From Enterococcus ureilyticus (GTDB lineage: Bacteria; Bacillota; Bacilli; Lactobacillales; Enterococcaceae), in NCBI RefSeq assembly GCF_001730315.1, contig NZ_MIKC01000042.1, positions 1 to 64,000 of the forward strand: a stretch of 64,000 nucleotides of DNA. The letters are read 5' to 3'. A program made the translations under genes and the position numbers. Below are positions 1 to 7,603 of the stretch, piece after piece (position 1 is the first letter of the stretch; each line of letters opens with the position of its first letter). The notes below the pieces were generated by a model. It saw nothing but the letters and a program-made list of their open reading frames with translations. It was not told the origin of the DNA and searched no databases.

Positions 1-154
1 CTTCTTTCCCAAATAATTGATAGGAGTGTTTCCAATTGTAAATTAAGGCATTTGATGGGAGTCCGTATTTTTTAGCCAAGGCTCGTCCGCCCAGAGGGCC
101 TTCTAGGTACTCTTTCACTAGCTTTAATTTGAATTCTACCTCATAATAACTCAT
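1..154 (-). CDS. IS3-family transposase OrfA, N-terminal part (truncated by window edge)
   Basis: The ATG is at 154-152 on the minus strand, preceded by GGAGG about 9 nt upstream. The visible 51 residues begin MSYYEVEFKLKLVKEYLEG and continue with RALAKKYGLPSNALIYNWK, the helix-turn-helix of IS3-family OrfA proteins (HTH_28/transposase_8 type). OrfA binds the element ends and is normally fused to OrfB by programmed -1 frameshifting; that part is outside the window. Family assignment is firm, the exact IS name is not known. Confidence 0.8.
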   Translation of the reverse strand, partial: MSYYEVEFKLKLVKEYLEGPLGGRALAKKYGLPSNALIYNWKHSYQLFGKE

Positions 155-207
155 AAAAAATAACCTCCAAAAATTGTATTTTCCACGTACAACTTTTGGG
201 GGTCACA
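1..207 (-). mobile_element. IS3-family (IS150-like) insertion sequence, partial at window edge
   Basis: The window opens inside an insertion sequence. The minus strand carries the start of an IS3-type OrfA. Just upstream of it is an element end which, read outwards-in on the minus strand, begins TGTGACCCCCAAAAGTTG, the style of terminal repeat seen in IS150-group elements. The end is placed at about 207; the rest of the element lies outside the window. The opposite end and target duplication cannot be seen. Confidence 0.75.
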
Positions 208-228
208 TCATAACTCGTAGAGTTATGA
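208..228. repeat. Short palindrome next to the IS end
   Basis: TCATAACTC-GTA-GAGTTATGA forms a 9-bp perfect stem with a GTA loop and directly abuts the IS end. The 17-nt core ATAACTCGTAGAGTTAT recurs inside a longer hairpin at 61188-61226, so this may be the remains of a dispersed intergenic element into which the IS inserted. Confidence 0.6.
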
Positions 229-541
229 CCCAATCACATTTTAAATCAATTTAGATTTAAGAAAATATCAGCCCCTTCCGATACGCAGAACCGTATCATA
301 ATTACGGATATTTTTTACTTATTAACCAAAAGTTGATGACTTGTTCGCGAATAAAAGATGGGGTATATCGCAAGTAACTTGATTACTATTCAAAAAGTTT
401 CATACTTAGCTATTTGTTATAGAACTCTGAAACAAGGATAAATAAAGGGCGGAAGTAGAGAGGAAGATAATTGGTGATAAAGAAAAAAACGACAGATTAT
501 GGTATGATAACTCCAATGAAGTGAATTTTGGAGGGATTAAA
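229..541. other. Intergenic stretch upstream of the restriction-modification gene
   Basis: No convincing ORF. It contains hairpin repeat copy 1 (265-307), listed separately, and a possible -10 (TATGAT, 503-508) for the restriction-modification gene with no clear -35. Confidence 0.5.
265..307. repeat. Covarying hairpin repeat, copy 1
   Basis: The motif ATATCA-N-CCCC is followed by a hairpin, GATACG (280-285), CAGAAC loop, CGTATC (292-297), then ATAA. A second copy at 3395-3436 has the same layout, but the stem reads GATACA/TGTATC. The base pair changed on both sides, so the pairing potential is conserved. The two copies are direct repeats flanking the restriction-modification gene. Function unknown: protein site, RNA structure or recombination site. 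Confidence 0.6.
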
Positions 542-3229
542 TTGAGCGAAGAGTTATATCAAAAAAAATCTCTAGAAAATATGATTACAATTGGAGAATA
601 TAAGTACTTAAATATAGGAAACACGACTTTCCAGGACCTAAGCCGATCAAACATCATAAAGAATAAAGTGAAAAAGGAATTTCTAAAAAAGAAACCAGAT
701 GGTCTCATTTTATCAGGTATAAAAGAACCCTATCAAATTAAAGCAATTATTGAATATAAAGATCCGAAAGAGCTAAAAACAAACAAACAAAAAACGGATG
801 CGATTAGACAAGTTTCAGAGTATTGTTGGGCGACTCAAACACATCTGGGCGCTATTACAAACGGTTCCTCATTTTATTGGTTTAATATCGCCTCAGAAGA
901 TTTAATTCACGATGAAACGTTTAGCTCTGATGTCTATGAGGAACTAAACGTCAACAGAATTATTGATGCGAAGGGTGATGCTATCATTACCGACGATTTT
1001 ACAAGTGACCGTGCTTCACAATTAACTGTAATTGAGATAATTAAGTCAATTACAGTTGCCTCGTCTGTCTTGGATTCTGAAAAAGTCATGACTGATCCAA
1101 CGGCATTAGCCAAAAAAGTATGGCAATCTATTTGGCTAGCTACTGGAGATGATCCTAAAAAATGTTTAATGACCTTTACTGAAATATTCATGTACAAGTA
1201 TCTTAGTGATTTGGAAGTAATCAAAGAGAACGATGAAGGGATTGAAATATCCTTTGAAGATACATACCAAAAAGGTGAGAAACATTGTTTGAAATTTTAC
1301 CAAAATACGGTTAGAACAAGAATAAAAGAACTATTTCCAGCGGGAGAGGATCATACTTCAATTATCAATGGGCTTAGTTTAAAAGCTGATAATAATCAAG
1401 ACAAGTTATTTTTTGATATATTAACACAGTTCAGGGCATTTGGAAGTTTGAAGGGCGTTTCTATTGAATTTAAGTCTAGTCTCTTTGAAGAATTTTTAAA
1501 AGGCACAAATGGGATAAAACTAATGGCACAATTTTTTACACCAAGAAATATTGTGCGTTCTATTACTGAAATGGCACAAGTAACCAAGCTGACTCAAGAT
1601 CAGTCTGTATGTGATCCAGCCTGTGGTGTTGGTGGATTTATTCAAGAAACAATGATAAAGCGTGGAATTGAAAATGAGTTCAATTTTGAGAAGGATAATT
1701 TTTCTTCTTTATTAAGATACAGCGGCTACGATCTTGATCCTGAAACAATCACTCTTGCAAAAGCTTCATTGACTGTTCTATTATCGAACTATATAGCAGA
1801 AGCTAGTGAAATAAATTATTCATTAAAAAAGATATCAAGATACTTAAATGAAGTATTCAAAAGTTTTCATTCAAGTAGTATTGGTTCGTTAAGTAATATT
1901 AAGAAAGAATATGATTTAATCCTATCAAATCCACCTTATGTTAGAAAAGGTCTAAGTGTATATCATAGCTATATTCATTCTAATACCTCTTTAAACGAGT
2001 ATTATAATGTGTCAGCTAGCAGCAAAGAAGGATTATTTTTGGTAAATATTGTAAAATCCTTAAAAAATGGGGGAAAGGCATTTGTGATTTTGCCGGATGG
2101 TTTTTTCCATACTAAAAGTGACAGAAACTTGCGAAATTTCGTTATAGAGGAATGTATAATTGACGGGATCATATCGTTACCGTCTAGGACTTTTTATACT
2201 ACCCCAAAAAAGACCTATATCTTATGTTTAACAAAAAAGAATGCGAAAAGGATCAAGCAAACGAACAAAGTGTTTAATTACATTGTTACGGATGTTGGCG
2301 AAAGCTTAGATGCAAATAGAGTGAATACTAGCTTGCATGATTTGAATACTTTGGAAATAGAATATAAAAAGTTTTATTTTGACAAAGACAACTATAAAGC
2401 AGATAAGCCACAAATTTTTTTGAAAGATATAAATTATTATAAAGAAAACAACCTGTGGATGTCGGACATGTTGATAAGTAAAGAGATCAGAAAAGAGCTG
2501 AATTTGGAAGTTGAAGATGTTGTCACATCTTATGAGGATTTAGAAACAGAATTAGAAGATATCTCAAGTACAATAACCCAAATGCTTGAGGATTTGAAAG
2601 CGTTGGATAAAAAAGCAGAACTATTTGAGCATTACAATTTTGTTGATATTTCATTAAATGAGAAGGATTTTGAATTTTCTTCTAAGAATCTCGGATTAAA
2701 GCAGAAAGAATATATCCCTATGAGGAGAGAAAATGGAATTCCAGTGTATACTGCGGCTGCTAAACCGGTAGCTTTCTTTGATGCTGTAGAGAGTAAAAAA
2801 AGATTTCCAAAAGCGTTATTTGATGCTACTGAAAAAGAGATGTTTATTTCAGTAGCGACAGATGGAGATGGTACTGCAGGAACCAATATTATTTTGCATA
2901 AAACGCCATTTTATCTGAATACAAGTAGGTTAGCTTTTAAAGTTTTAAATAAAAATATAAAAACAGAGTATGTTTATTATGCAATAAAAGATATAAAAAA
3001 AAGGTTTGGATTTGGGTACACTATCAAATCAAATAGAGACAATCTGATATCTTATATTGAAATTCAGATACCTATTAACGAGGCTGGTGAATACTCTAAA
3101 GAAAACCAAACTCAAATCATTAATAATATGAGAGAAAGAGAAACAATATTACTCTCTTTGAACGAGCTGTATGATAAATTTAATCATTTGATCAAATTCG
3201 GGAAATTTTCATCAATGAACAATATTTAA
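542..3229 (+). CDS. Single-chain restriction-methylation-specificity enzyme (type IIG-like, HsdM-type N6-adenine methylase core)
   Basis: Predicted DNA N6-adenine methyltransferase fused to a nuclease and a target-recognition domain. The N-terminus (about 1-130) has a PD-(D/E)xK-like pattern, PD at 52-53 and EYK at 71-73, resembling HsdR N-terminal nuclease domains. An HsdM-type helical domain follows, then the methylase core with QFFTPR near 330, motif I DPACGVGGF near 358 and motif IV NPPY near 463. A predicted coiled coil (about 664-699) leads into an HsdS-like recognition domain to residue 895. The TTG at 542 is chosen because GGAGGG lies 6 nt upstream; a GTG at 521 would put that site inside the gene. 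No separate hsdR or hsdS is nearby, so it probably acts alone. Nuclease activity is inferred from motifs only. Confidence 0.85.
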   Translation: MSEELYQKKSLENMITIGEYKYLNIGNTTFQDLSRSNIIKNKVKKEFLKKKPDGLILSGIKEPYQIKAIIEYKDPKELKTNKQKTDAIRQVSEYCWATQTHLGAITNGSSFYWFNIASEDLIHDETFSSDVYEELNVNRIIDAKGDAIITDDFTSDRASQLTVIEIIKSITVASSVLDSEKVMTDPTALAKKVWQSIWLATGDDPKKCLMTFTEIFMYKYLSDLEVIKENDEGIEISFEDTYQKGEKHCLKFYQNTVRTRIKELFPAGEDHTSIINGLSLKADNNQDKLFFDILTQFRAFGSLKGVSIEFKSSLFEEFLKGTNGIKLMAQFFTPRNIVRSITEMAQVTKLTQDQSVCDPACGVGGFIQETMIKRGIENEFNFEKDNFSSLLRYSGYDLDPETITLAKASLTVLLSNYIAEASEINYSLKKISRYLNEVFKSFHSSSIGSLSNIKKEYDLILSNPPYVRKGLSVYHSYIHSNTSLNEYYNVSASSKEGLFLVNIVKSLKNGGKAFVILPDGFFHTKSDRNLRNFVIEECIIDGIISLPSRTFYTTPKKTYILCLTKKNAKRIKQTNKVFNYIVTDVGESLDANRVNTSLHDLNTLEIEYKKFYFDKDNYKADKPQIFLKDINYYKENNLWMSDMLISKEIRKELNLEVEDVVTSYEDLETELEDISSTITQMLEDLKALDKKAELFEHYNFVDISLNEKDFEFSSKNLGLKQKEYIPMRRENGIPVYTAAAKPVAFFDAVESKKRFPKALFDATEKEMFISVATDGDGTAGTNIILHKTPFYLNTSRLAFKVLNKNIKTEYVYYAIKDIKKRFGFGYTIKSNRDNLISYIEIQIPINEAGEYSKENQTQIINNMRERETILLSLNELYDKFNHLIKFGKFSSMNNI

Positions 3230-3346
3230 CAGTTTGAGAAGGTCTATAATCAAACGAAAATACTTTACGAGTATTGATCAATGTTCTGAAAATATTGTGT
3301 TAGATTAAGTGTATTACTATTGCGAGTATGAAATACGTGAACTTAG

Positions 3347-3389
3347 ACTGCTGGTAAATCCTATTTTAGGATTAATGCCAGCAGTTTTT
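3347..3389 (+). terminator. Rho-independent terminator of the restriction-modification gene
   Basis: ACTGCTGG pairs with CCAGCAGT, with an inner AATCCT/AGGATT stem, followed by TTTTTC. It lies 118 nt after the stop codon. Confidence 0.8.
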
Positions 3390-3394
3390 CTTAA

Positions 3395-3436
3395 ATATCA
3401 TCCCCTAACGATACATGGAACTGTATCATAAATAGG
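3395..3436. repeat. Covarying hairpin repeat, copy 2
   Basis: Second copy of the 265-307 repeat: ATATCAT-CCCC, then GATACA (3410-3415), TGGAAC loop, TGTATC (3422-3427), then ATAAATAGG. It sits between the terminator of the restriction-modification gene and the start of the 203-aa gene, 36 nt upstream of that ATG. Confidence 0.6.
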
Positions 3437-3471
3437 GCTAGTATTAAGAATTTTGGAGTAGGAGTTAATAG

Positions 3472-4083
3472 ATGAATGATAGAGAAAAAATTTTAAAAGA
3501 GTTTACACGACCTAGAAACTGGAGTATAAGAGATGAAATAGCCAAAATTCAGGTCTTAAAATATAAGGAGAACCTTACAGCAGAGAATCATGTTCAACAA
3601 GTTAAAAGATCTATACAAGAGTGGATAATAAAAGAAAAACCGAACAAACTGATGATTGCTGATAATCTTCCGATACTCGTTTCTGATATGAACAAAGAGG
3701 AAGTAAAAAAAGAGATCATGAAAAGGTCCGGCGAGAAAGAGAAATATCACTATCTCTGGGTTTCATTTCGAGATAATGGAATGATCGTGACGATTGGAAG
3801 AACTTCATTTTCTAAAAAATCTGGTTACGGTGATTTGTTTGATCCGTTTGATATCTTTGGTACTGGAACCCAAAAATTAATAGTAACATTTCTGATTGAT
3901 TCTGAAGAGGCCAAAAAAGAAATGGAACGAATAAACGCTAAAATGAATTCCTTTACTACGTATGCTTTAATAATTCCTGTAAATTCTGATGAGTCAAAAA
4001 TTGTCAATAATTTAGAGCGACAGTTAGGTGAATATTTGATAAAGCGATACCCTGTTTTCAATTATTATTCGCATAATTGGTAA
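3472..4083 (+). CDS. Uncharacterised 203-aa protein, possible divergent GIY-YIG-type nuclease
   Basis: Not recognised with certainty. Start ATG with GGAG/AGGAG about 10 nt upstream. The protein is basic and soluble, with no signal peptide. Around residues 93-115 it reads YHYLWVSF..MIVTIGRTSF, which resembles the GIY...YIGxT strands of GIY-YIG nucleases. Near the C-terminus LERQLGEYLIKRYPVFN resembles the catalytic-Glu helix and the P..N turn of that fold. The first Tyr of YIG is replaced by Thr, so activity is doubtful. Its position after a methylase gene, with a hairpin repeat just upstream, would suit a defence or mobile-cassette gene. The fold is an inference. Confidence 0.55.
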   Translation: MNDREKILKEFTRPRNWSIRDEIAKIQVLKYKENLTAENHVQQVKRSIQEWIIKEKPNKLMIADNLPILVSDMNKEEVKKEIMKRSGEKEKYHYLWVSFRDNGMIVTIGRTSFSKKSGYGDLFDPFDIFGTGTQKLIVTFLIDSEEAKKEMERINAKMNSFTTYALIIPVNSDESKIVNNLERQLGEYLIKRYPVFNYYSHNW

Positions 4084-4127
4084 TCATGCGAATTTTAAAG
4101 TACAACGTTATTACATAAAAAGGAACA

Positions 4128-4252
4128 GAAAGAAAGCCGTTATTATTTATAACCAGCCTCTATCAAAAACGGTAATGTTACGTTCAGTTATAAATGGGGT
4201 ATTCAGTACTTGGAGAATGTAACATGCTGTTTAATTACTGGCGATGATCAAT
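4128..4252 (+). pseudogene. Decayed 3' fragment of an rgg-family regulator gene
   Basis: This stretch aligns with the 3' part of the intact rgg gene at about 8234-8360. Both contain GAAAGCCGTTATTA at the left and TTTAATTACTGGCGATGA at the right, with scattered similarity between. In the regulator frame it reads SRYYL then a stop, and it ends LITGDDQ-stop where the intact protein has LITGDDR. The similarity continues into the terminator that follows. It is a remnant of a lost or recombined second rgg copy. Confidence 0.65.
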
Positions 4253-4264
4253 AAGGGATCTTTG

Positions 4265-4291
4265 AAGGCACTTGTTTGAGTGTCTTTTTTT
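4265..4291 (+). terminator. Terminator of the decayed rgg copy
   Basis: AAGGCACT...AGTGTCTTTTTTT hairpin with T-run. It closely resembles the terminator after the intact rgg gene (8685-8713), which supports common origin. Confidence 0.65.
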
Positions 4292-4521
4292 ATGCTAGAA
4301 GAATTTCTACGACTAATTTATTATCAATAATTTTAAAAAAAATAAAATAATTTGACGAAAGCTAAAAATTTCCTATGTTATAATTTTATTGACTCATTTT
4401 ATAACAAAGAGCATAGTATTTGGTTCTTACTAAATTATTGCTAAAGTAATTAATGTGTTAGAGACCGCTCCGTAACAAGTGATAGTTGAAAATATAGAAT
4501 AAGGATAAAGTTAGAAATTAA

Positions 4522-4620
4522 GTAGTACTGGCGAAATTGGATGAACTTTTTTTGGTAAAAATGGAAAAAGAGCGTAGTCAAAAGCTGATACTAGAGCGTA
4601 ACGAAGTCCTTGAAAAATAA
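4522..4620 (+). pseudogene. Open remnant upstream of the J-domain gene
   Basis: A 32-codon open stretch ending ...MEKERSQKLILERNEVLEK-stop, without a good start or ribosome binding site. It lies 59 nt before the J-domain gene. It could be the decayed C-terminus of an upstream partner gene. A promoter-like TTGACG and TATAAT lie further upstream (about 4352-4384). The rest of 4292-4679 shows nothing else convincing. Confidence 0.3.
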
Positions 4621-4679
4621 AATCAGATTTTCAACTAAGTAATCGAGTAGAAACCTAAATTTGAAGGTGATAAGTGCAT

Positions 4680-7091
4680 ATGAATCCATGGGAAGTTTTA
4701 GAGATTGACTATACAACAGATAGTAGAAAAATAAAGAGAGCGTATGCTAAAAAGTTGAAATTGATTTTTCCTGATGAACAACCAGAAGAATTTCAGGCAT
4801 TAAAACTAGCTTTTGATGCGGCCTTAGCTATAGCTAAAGCATCTGATGATGGGCCTGCTACTATTCTTATAAAAGATGAAAACATCTTAGATTCGGAGGT
4901 AGCTCGACAAGATCAAATAGATGATCAAGAGAATGGTAGTATTTTTGATATTCCTTTTTCAACACAGCTACAACGAATCGTTGCGGAAAAAGATTATTTT
5001 TATAAGTTAGCATACTGGGAGAAGCTAGTAGAACCGATCAATGAATGGTCTATTGATGAATTTATGGCAAACTCTTATAGCATTCAAGTCTTTCTAGTTG
5101 AGCATTTTACAATTATAGCAAAAGAAATTATTCATTTTTTATTTCATACGTTTGACTTATTAGAGCTTCGTGATGAAATTGGACAAGAAAATTATGTATA
5201 CGGAGACTTTACAGCCTTAAGATATAAAATATATCATGTTCCGCCATTTTCATTTGCAATAGCGCAAGATCTTGATAGAAACAGTCGGGAAGAATATTTC
5301 AATTTACGCTATTCTATTTATTGTATGCTTGAAAGTGATGCAGATGTTCATTTAATCGAGAAAAAAATAGACAGAGCGAAGCTCATTTTTTCTAAAGACA
5401 GCGATCTGTCAAATTTGTATGTTCTGACTACTTTAAAAATTGATCACGGCAATATCAAAAATCAGGTGATTTTAACAAAAATTGAAAACGCCCTGCTATC
5501 CACTGAAGAGGGTCAAAAAAATGAGACAACAGAATTTTTAAGAACGTATATCCAAGCACTAAAGAAAAGTCAAGCTCGTCAAGTAGTTCAAGAAACGATT
5601 ACCTGGAAGAAGGCGCAATTGATTATTCCTCAACAACTCTATTACTTGTTGGAAGGGTATGTCTTTTTTTTCCAACATAAATACGTAATAGCTTTTGAGA
5701 TGTGGAAAAAGCTTCCATTACAAGAAATAGTTTATTTGGAAGATTCTTTAAAGGAAATGAAGAAACAGTTATGGCGTACGCATAAACAAGACTATTTGTA
5801 CCTGCAAAATGAAATGAAAAAGAGGAAACAAAAGGAAGGGAAAAGCAGTGAATCTTCTAAAATAATGTTCTTCTGTTCACTTGTTCTGATCGTTATGTTT
5901 TTCATATTTGCTGTATTTAATAATACTGGTCCGAATACCGTACATAGAATTTCAAAAACGAAACTTCTTGAACAGCTATCCAGTTCGCTGGAAGACGAAG
6001 AAGATAGTTATGTAGAAAAAGATTTAAACGAAGAATTAATTGAGCGAACATTTATTGAGGCTTTTTACCTATCGAATCAATTAGAGCAGCAAAAACAGTT
6101 TCAGATTGACTATATGGAGGAAAATGTATCAATTGAAGCAGCAGCACAGCTAAATGCTCAACCAAAATTTGAACAGGCTGTATTAAGTGATTTTACAATC
6201 AAAAAAAATAAATTGACAGAATACACCATCATCTATTATCGTGACGAACCTATCAATCTACTTGGGATAAATGATTACAATCAGAAGATAGACAAAATTT
6301 ATGGGGAAGGCTGGGAACGAATAGAGCAGTTTACTCCGGTAAATTTTGACGATTTAGATATACCGTTTAGTTCATTAGCTGAAAGATTTATTTACATTTT
6401 TTATAGTACAGACAATCAGTTATTAAAAGACATTTTTAAAATTAGTTTCACTTATGATAATTTATTACGAGAACAGATGACTGATTTTGTTCCTGCTAAA
6501 CCTTATGTGAATAGTTCTATGTCAGATTTCTCTTTTATAACGAAGGAAAAAACGGATAATGATATCTCAGAAATAGTCTATATTCGTTATAAAGATACTC
6601 CTTTTTGTACCCTTAGATTTTATCCTGGAGATAATGAACCAAAAATCAATGGATTAGTTGGTGATAGTTGGAATTTCCAAGGTGAAAATTCTTATACGCC
6701 TCTTAAAGTGGTTGATTACGAAGAGGCGGTAAAAATTTTTATTCGATATATATTATTTTCAAGTGAAAAACAAGAAAATCTAGCAAAATATGATGAGTAT
6801 TTTAGCGATAATATCCGCTCATTAGTAAATGATCGCTTATCACTGGATATGTCCAAAGACTTAATCAACACAGATCTCTATATGGATATGGAAAAGAGTA
6901 GTGACTTGAAAGCTGATGAGCCAACGTTATTTTTGAGGAACGGCTATGAAGTAAGTCTGGTTTTTACCTTTGACGATCTAGGACGGTTAGACCATGTGTA
7001 TGGTGATGGCTGGGAAGAGGGGAATAAATTAGAGATAGAAGGGACGTATACGAAATATATTAAAAGTACGCGATTTATATTAGAGCAGTAG
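4680..7091 (+). CDS. Membrane-anchored J-domain protein with C-terminal repeats
   Basis: The N-terminus MNPWEVLEIDYTTDSRKIKRAYAKKLK followed by PDEQPEEFQALKLAFDAA is a short J-domain (about 1-60) of the type that lacks a canonical HPD triad. A long helical region follows, then one transmembrane helix at about 395-414 after a KKRKQKEGK stretch, then an outer part of about 390 residues. That part contains three similar units, each with a G-(E/D)-(G/S)-W core near residues 541, 661 and 774. J-domains stimulate Hsp70 ATPase; no dnaK-like gene is in the window. ATG 4680 is chosen over GTG 4674 because AGGTGA lies 9 nt upstream of it. Role unknown; possibly envelope stress or secretion. Confidence 0.8.
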   Translation: MNPWEVLEIDYTTDSRKIKRAYAKKLKLIFPDEQPEEFQALKLAFDAALAIAKASDDGPATILIKDENILDSEVARQDQIDDQENGSIFDIPFSTQLQRIVAEKDYFYKLAYWEKLVEPINEWSIDEFMANSYSIQVFLVEHFTIIAKEIIHFLFHTFDLLELRDEIGQENYVYGDFTALRYKIYHVPPFSFAIAQDLDRNSREEYFNLRYSIYCMLESDADVHLIEKKIDRAKLIFSKDSDLSNLYVLTTLKIDHGNIKNQVILTKIENALLSTEEGQKNETTEFLRTYIQALKKSQARQVVQETITWKKAQLIIPQQLYYLLEGYVFFFQHKYVIAFEMWKKLPLQEIVYLEDSLKEMKKQLWRTHKQDYLYLQNEMKKRKQKEGKSSESSKIMFFCSLVLIVMFFIFAVFNNTGPNTVHRISKTKLLEQLSSSLEDEEDSYVEKDLNEELIERTFIEAFYLSNQLEQQKQFQIDYMEENVSIEAAAQLNAQPKFEQAVLSDFTIKKNKLTEYTIIYYRDEPINLLGINDYNQKIDKIYGEGWERIEQFTPVNFDDLDIPFSSLAERFIYIFYSTDNQLLKDIFKISFTYDNLLREQMTDFVPAKPYVNSSMSDFSFITKEKTDNDISEIVYIRYKDTPFCTLRFYPGDNEPKINGLVGDSWNFQGENSYTPLKVVDYEEAVKIFIRYILFSSEKQENLAKYDEYFSDNIRSLVNDRLSLDMSKDLINTDLYMDMEKSSDLKADEPTLFLRNGYEVSLVFTFDDLGRLDHVYGDGWEEGNKLEIEGTYTKYIKSTRFILEQ

Positions 7092-7355
7092 AACAATTTT
7101 TTGAGACATATTTTACCAGTAGATAAAATGCTCAGCTCTTTTTTATCATAAAAATTGGCGGCGGTACAAAAACAATTCATGCTGTTTTGATTTTATGTCT
7201 ACCTATTAATTTACGAGTATAACGTTTGGTGAAAACATAATTATCCTTTTTATTTTAGGCTTTATCAGTATTCTAAACTTAAAATAGGAACTAATGTTTA
7301 TAATGATGCCTCACACGATATAGATGTAATAGGATAGTAGAATGGTTGGACCAAT

Positions 7356-7416
7356 AAAAAAAATTAGATTGCTAAATAGCCCATTGTATCGAAAAAGATA
7401 CAATGGGCTATTTGCA
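7356..7416 (-). terminator. Strong minus-strand terminator
   Basis: A 17-bp perfect stem (7374-7390 with 7397-7413, AGCCCATTGTATC/GATACAATGGGCT core) with a 6-nt loop. Read on the minus strand it is followed by a run of eight T (A8 at 7356-7363). The plus strand has no T-run, so it implies transcription leftward, from the peptide gene at 7516. Confidence 0.75.
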
Positions 7417-7459
7417 ACATAATTATCCAGTTATCTCAGATAATAGCTGTCTAATAAAA

Positions 7460-7516
7460 TTAAACATTAACCCAAATAAAAACTGAAATAGCAAATGCAC
7501 TAGCAACTGTAATCAC
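7460..7516 (-). CDS. Putative 18-aa hydrophobic signalling peptide divergent from rgg
   Basis: On the minus strand an AAGGGGGGAT ribosome binding site is followed 6 nt later by a GTG (7516-7514) that opens an 18-codon frame, MITVASAFAISVFIWVNV-stop. The peptide is almost entirely hydrophobic, and its C-terminal end resembles processed RRNPP-family pheromones in composition. The gene lies 87 nt from the divergent Rgg-type regulator and is followed by a strong terminator. Short hydrophobic peptide genes next to rgg genes are a known quorum-sensing arrangement. It lacks the usual Met-Lys-rich start, so it could also be a membrane-active toxin or chance. Confidence 0.45.
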   Translation of the reverse strand: MITVASAFAISVFIWVNV

Positions 7517-7570
7517 AACAATCCCCCCTTTCAAAAATAGAATATTTCAAACAATTTATATGTAATAATG

Positions 7571-7576
7571 TGCTAT
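7571..7576 (+). promoter_or_regulatory. Extended -10 promoter element of rgg
   Basis: TGC-TATACT is an extended -10 sequence, and a TTGTACAA palindrome follows at once. It overlaps an apparent ATG at 7568, which argues that the regulator really starts at 7604. Confidence 0.55.
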
Positions 7577-7603
7577 ACTTGTACAAAAGGGAGTGGAACT
7601 AGA

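Noticed and set aside
521-541. GTG at 521 as start of the restriction-modification gene
   Set aside because: The GGAGGG ribosome binding site lies between 521 and the TTG at 542, so the TTG is the better start.
934-1224. Minus-strand frame of 96 codons inside the restriction-modification gene
   Set aside because: It has no ribosome binding site or recognisable protein and is a shadow of the real gene.
265-3436. Integron attC or Xer dif sites as explanation for the hairpin repeats
   Set aside because: The sequence does not match known attC or Gram-positive dif consensus and no integrase is present; only the structural pattern is reported.
7568-7603. ATG at 7568 as start of the Rgg protein
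   Set aside because: An extended -10 promoter element overlaps it and a good ribosome binding site precedes the ATG at 7604.
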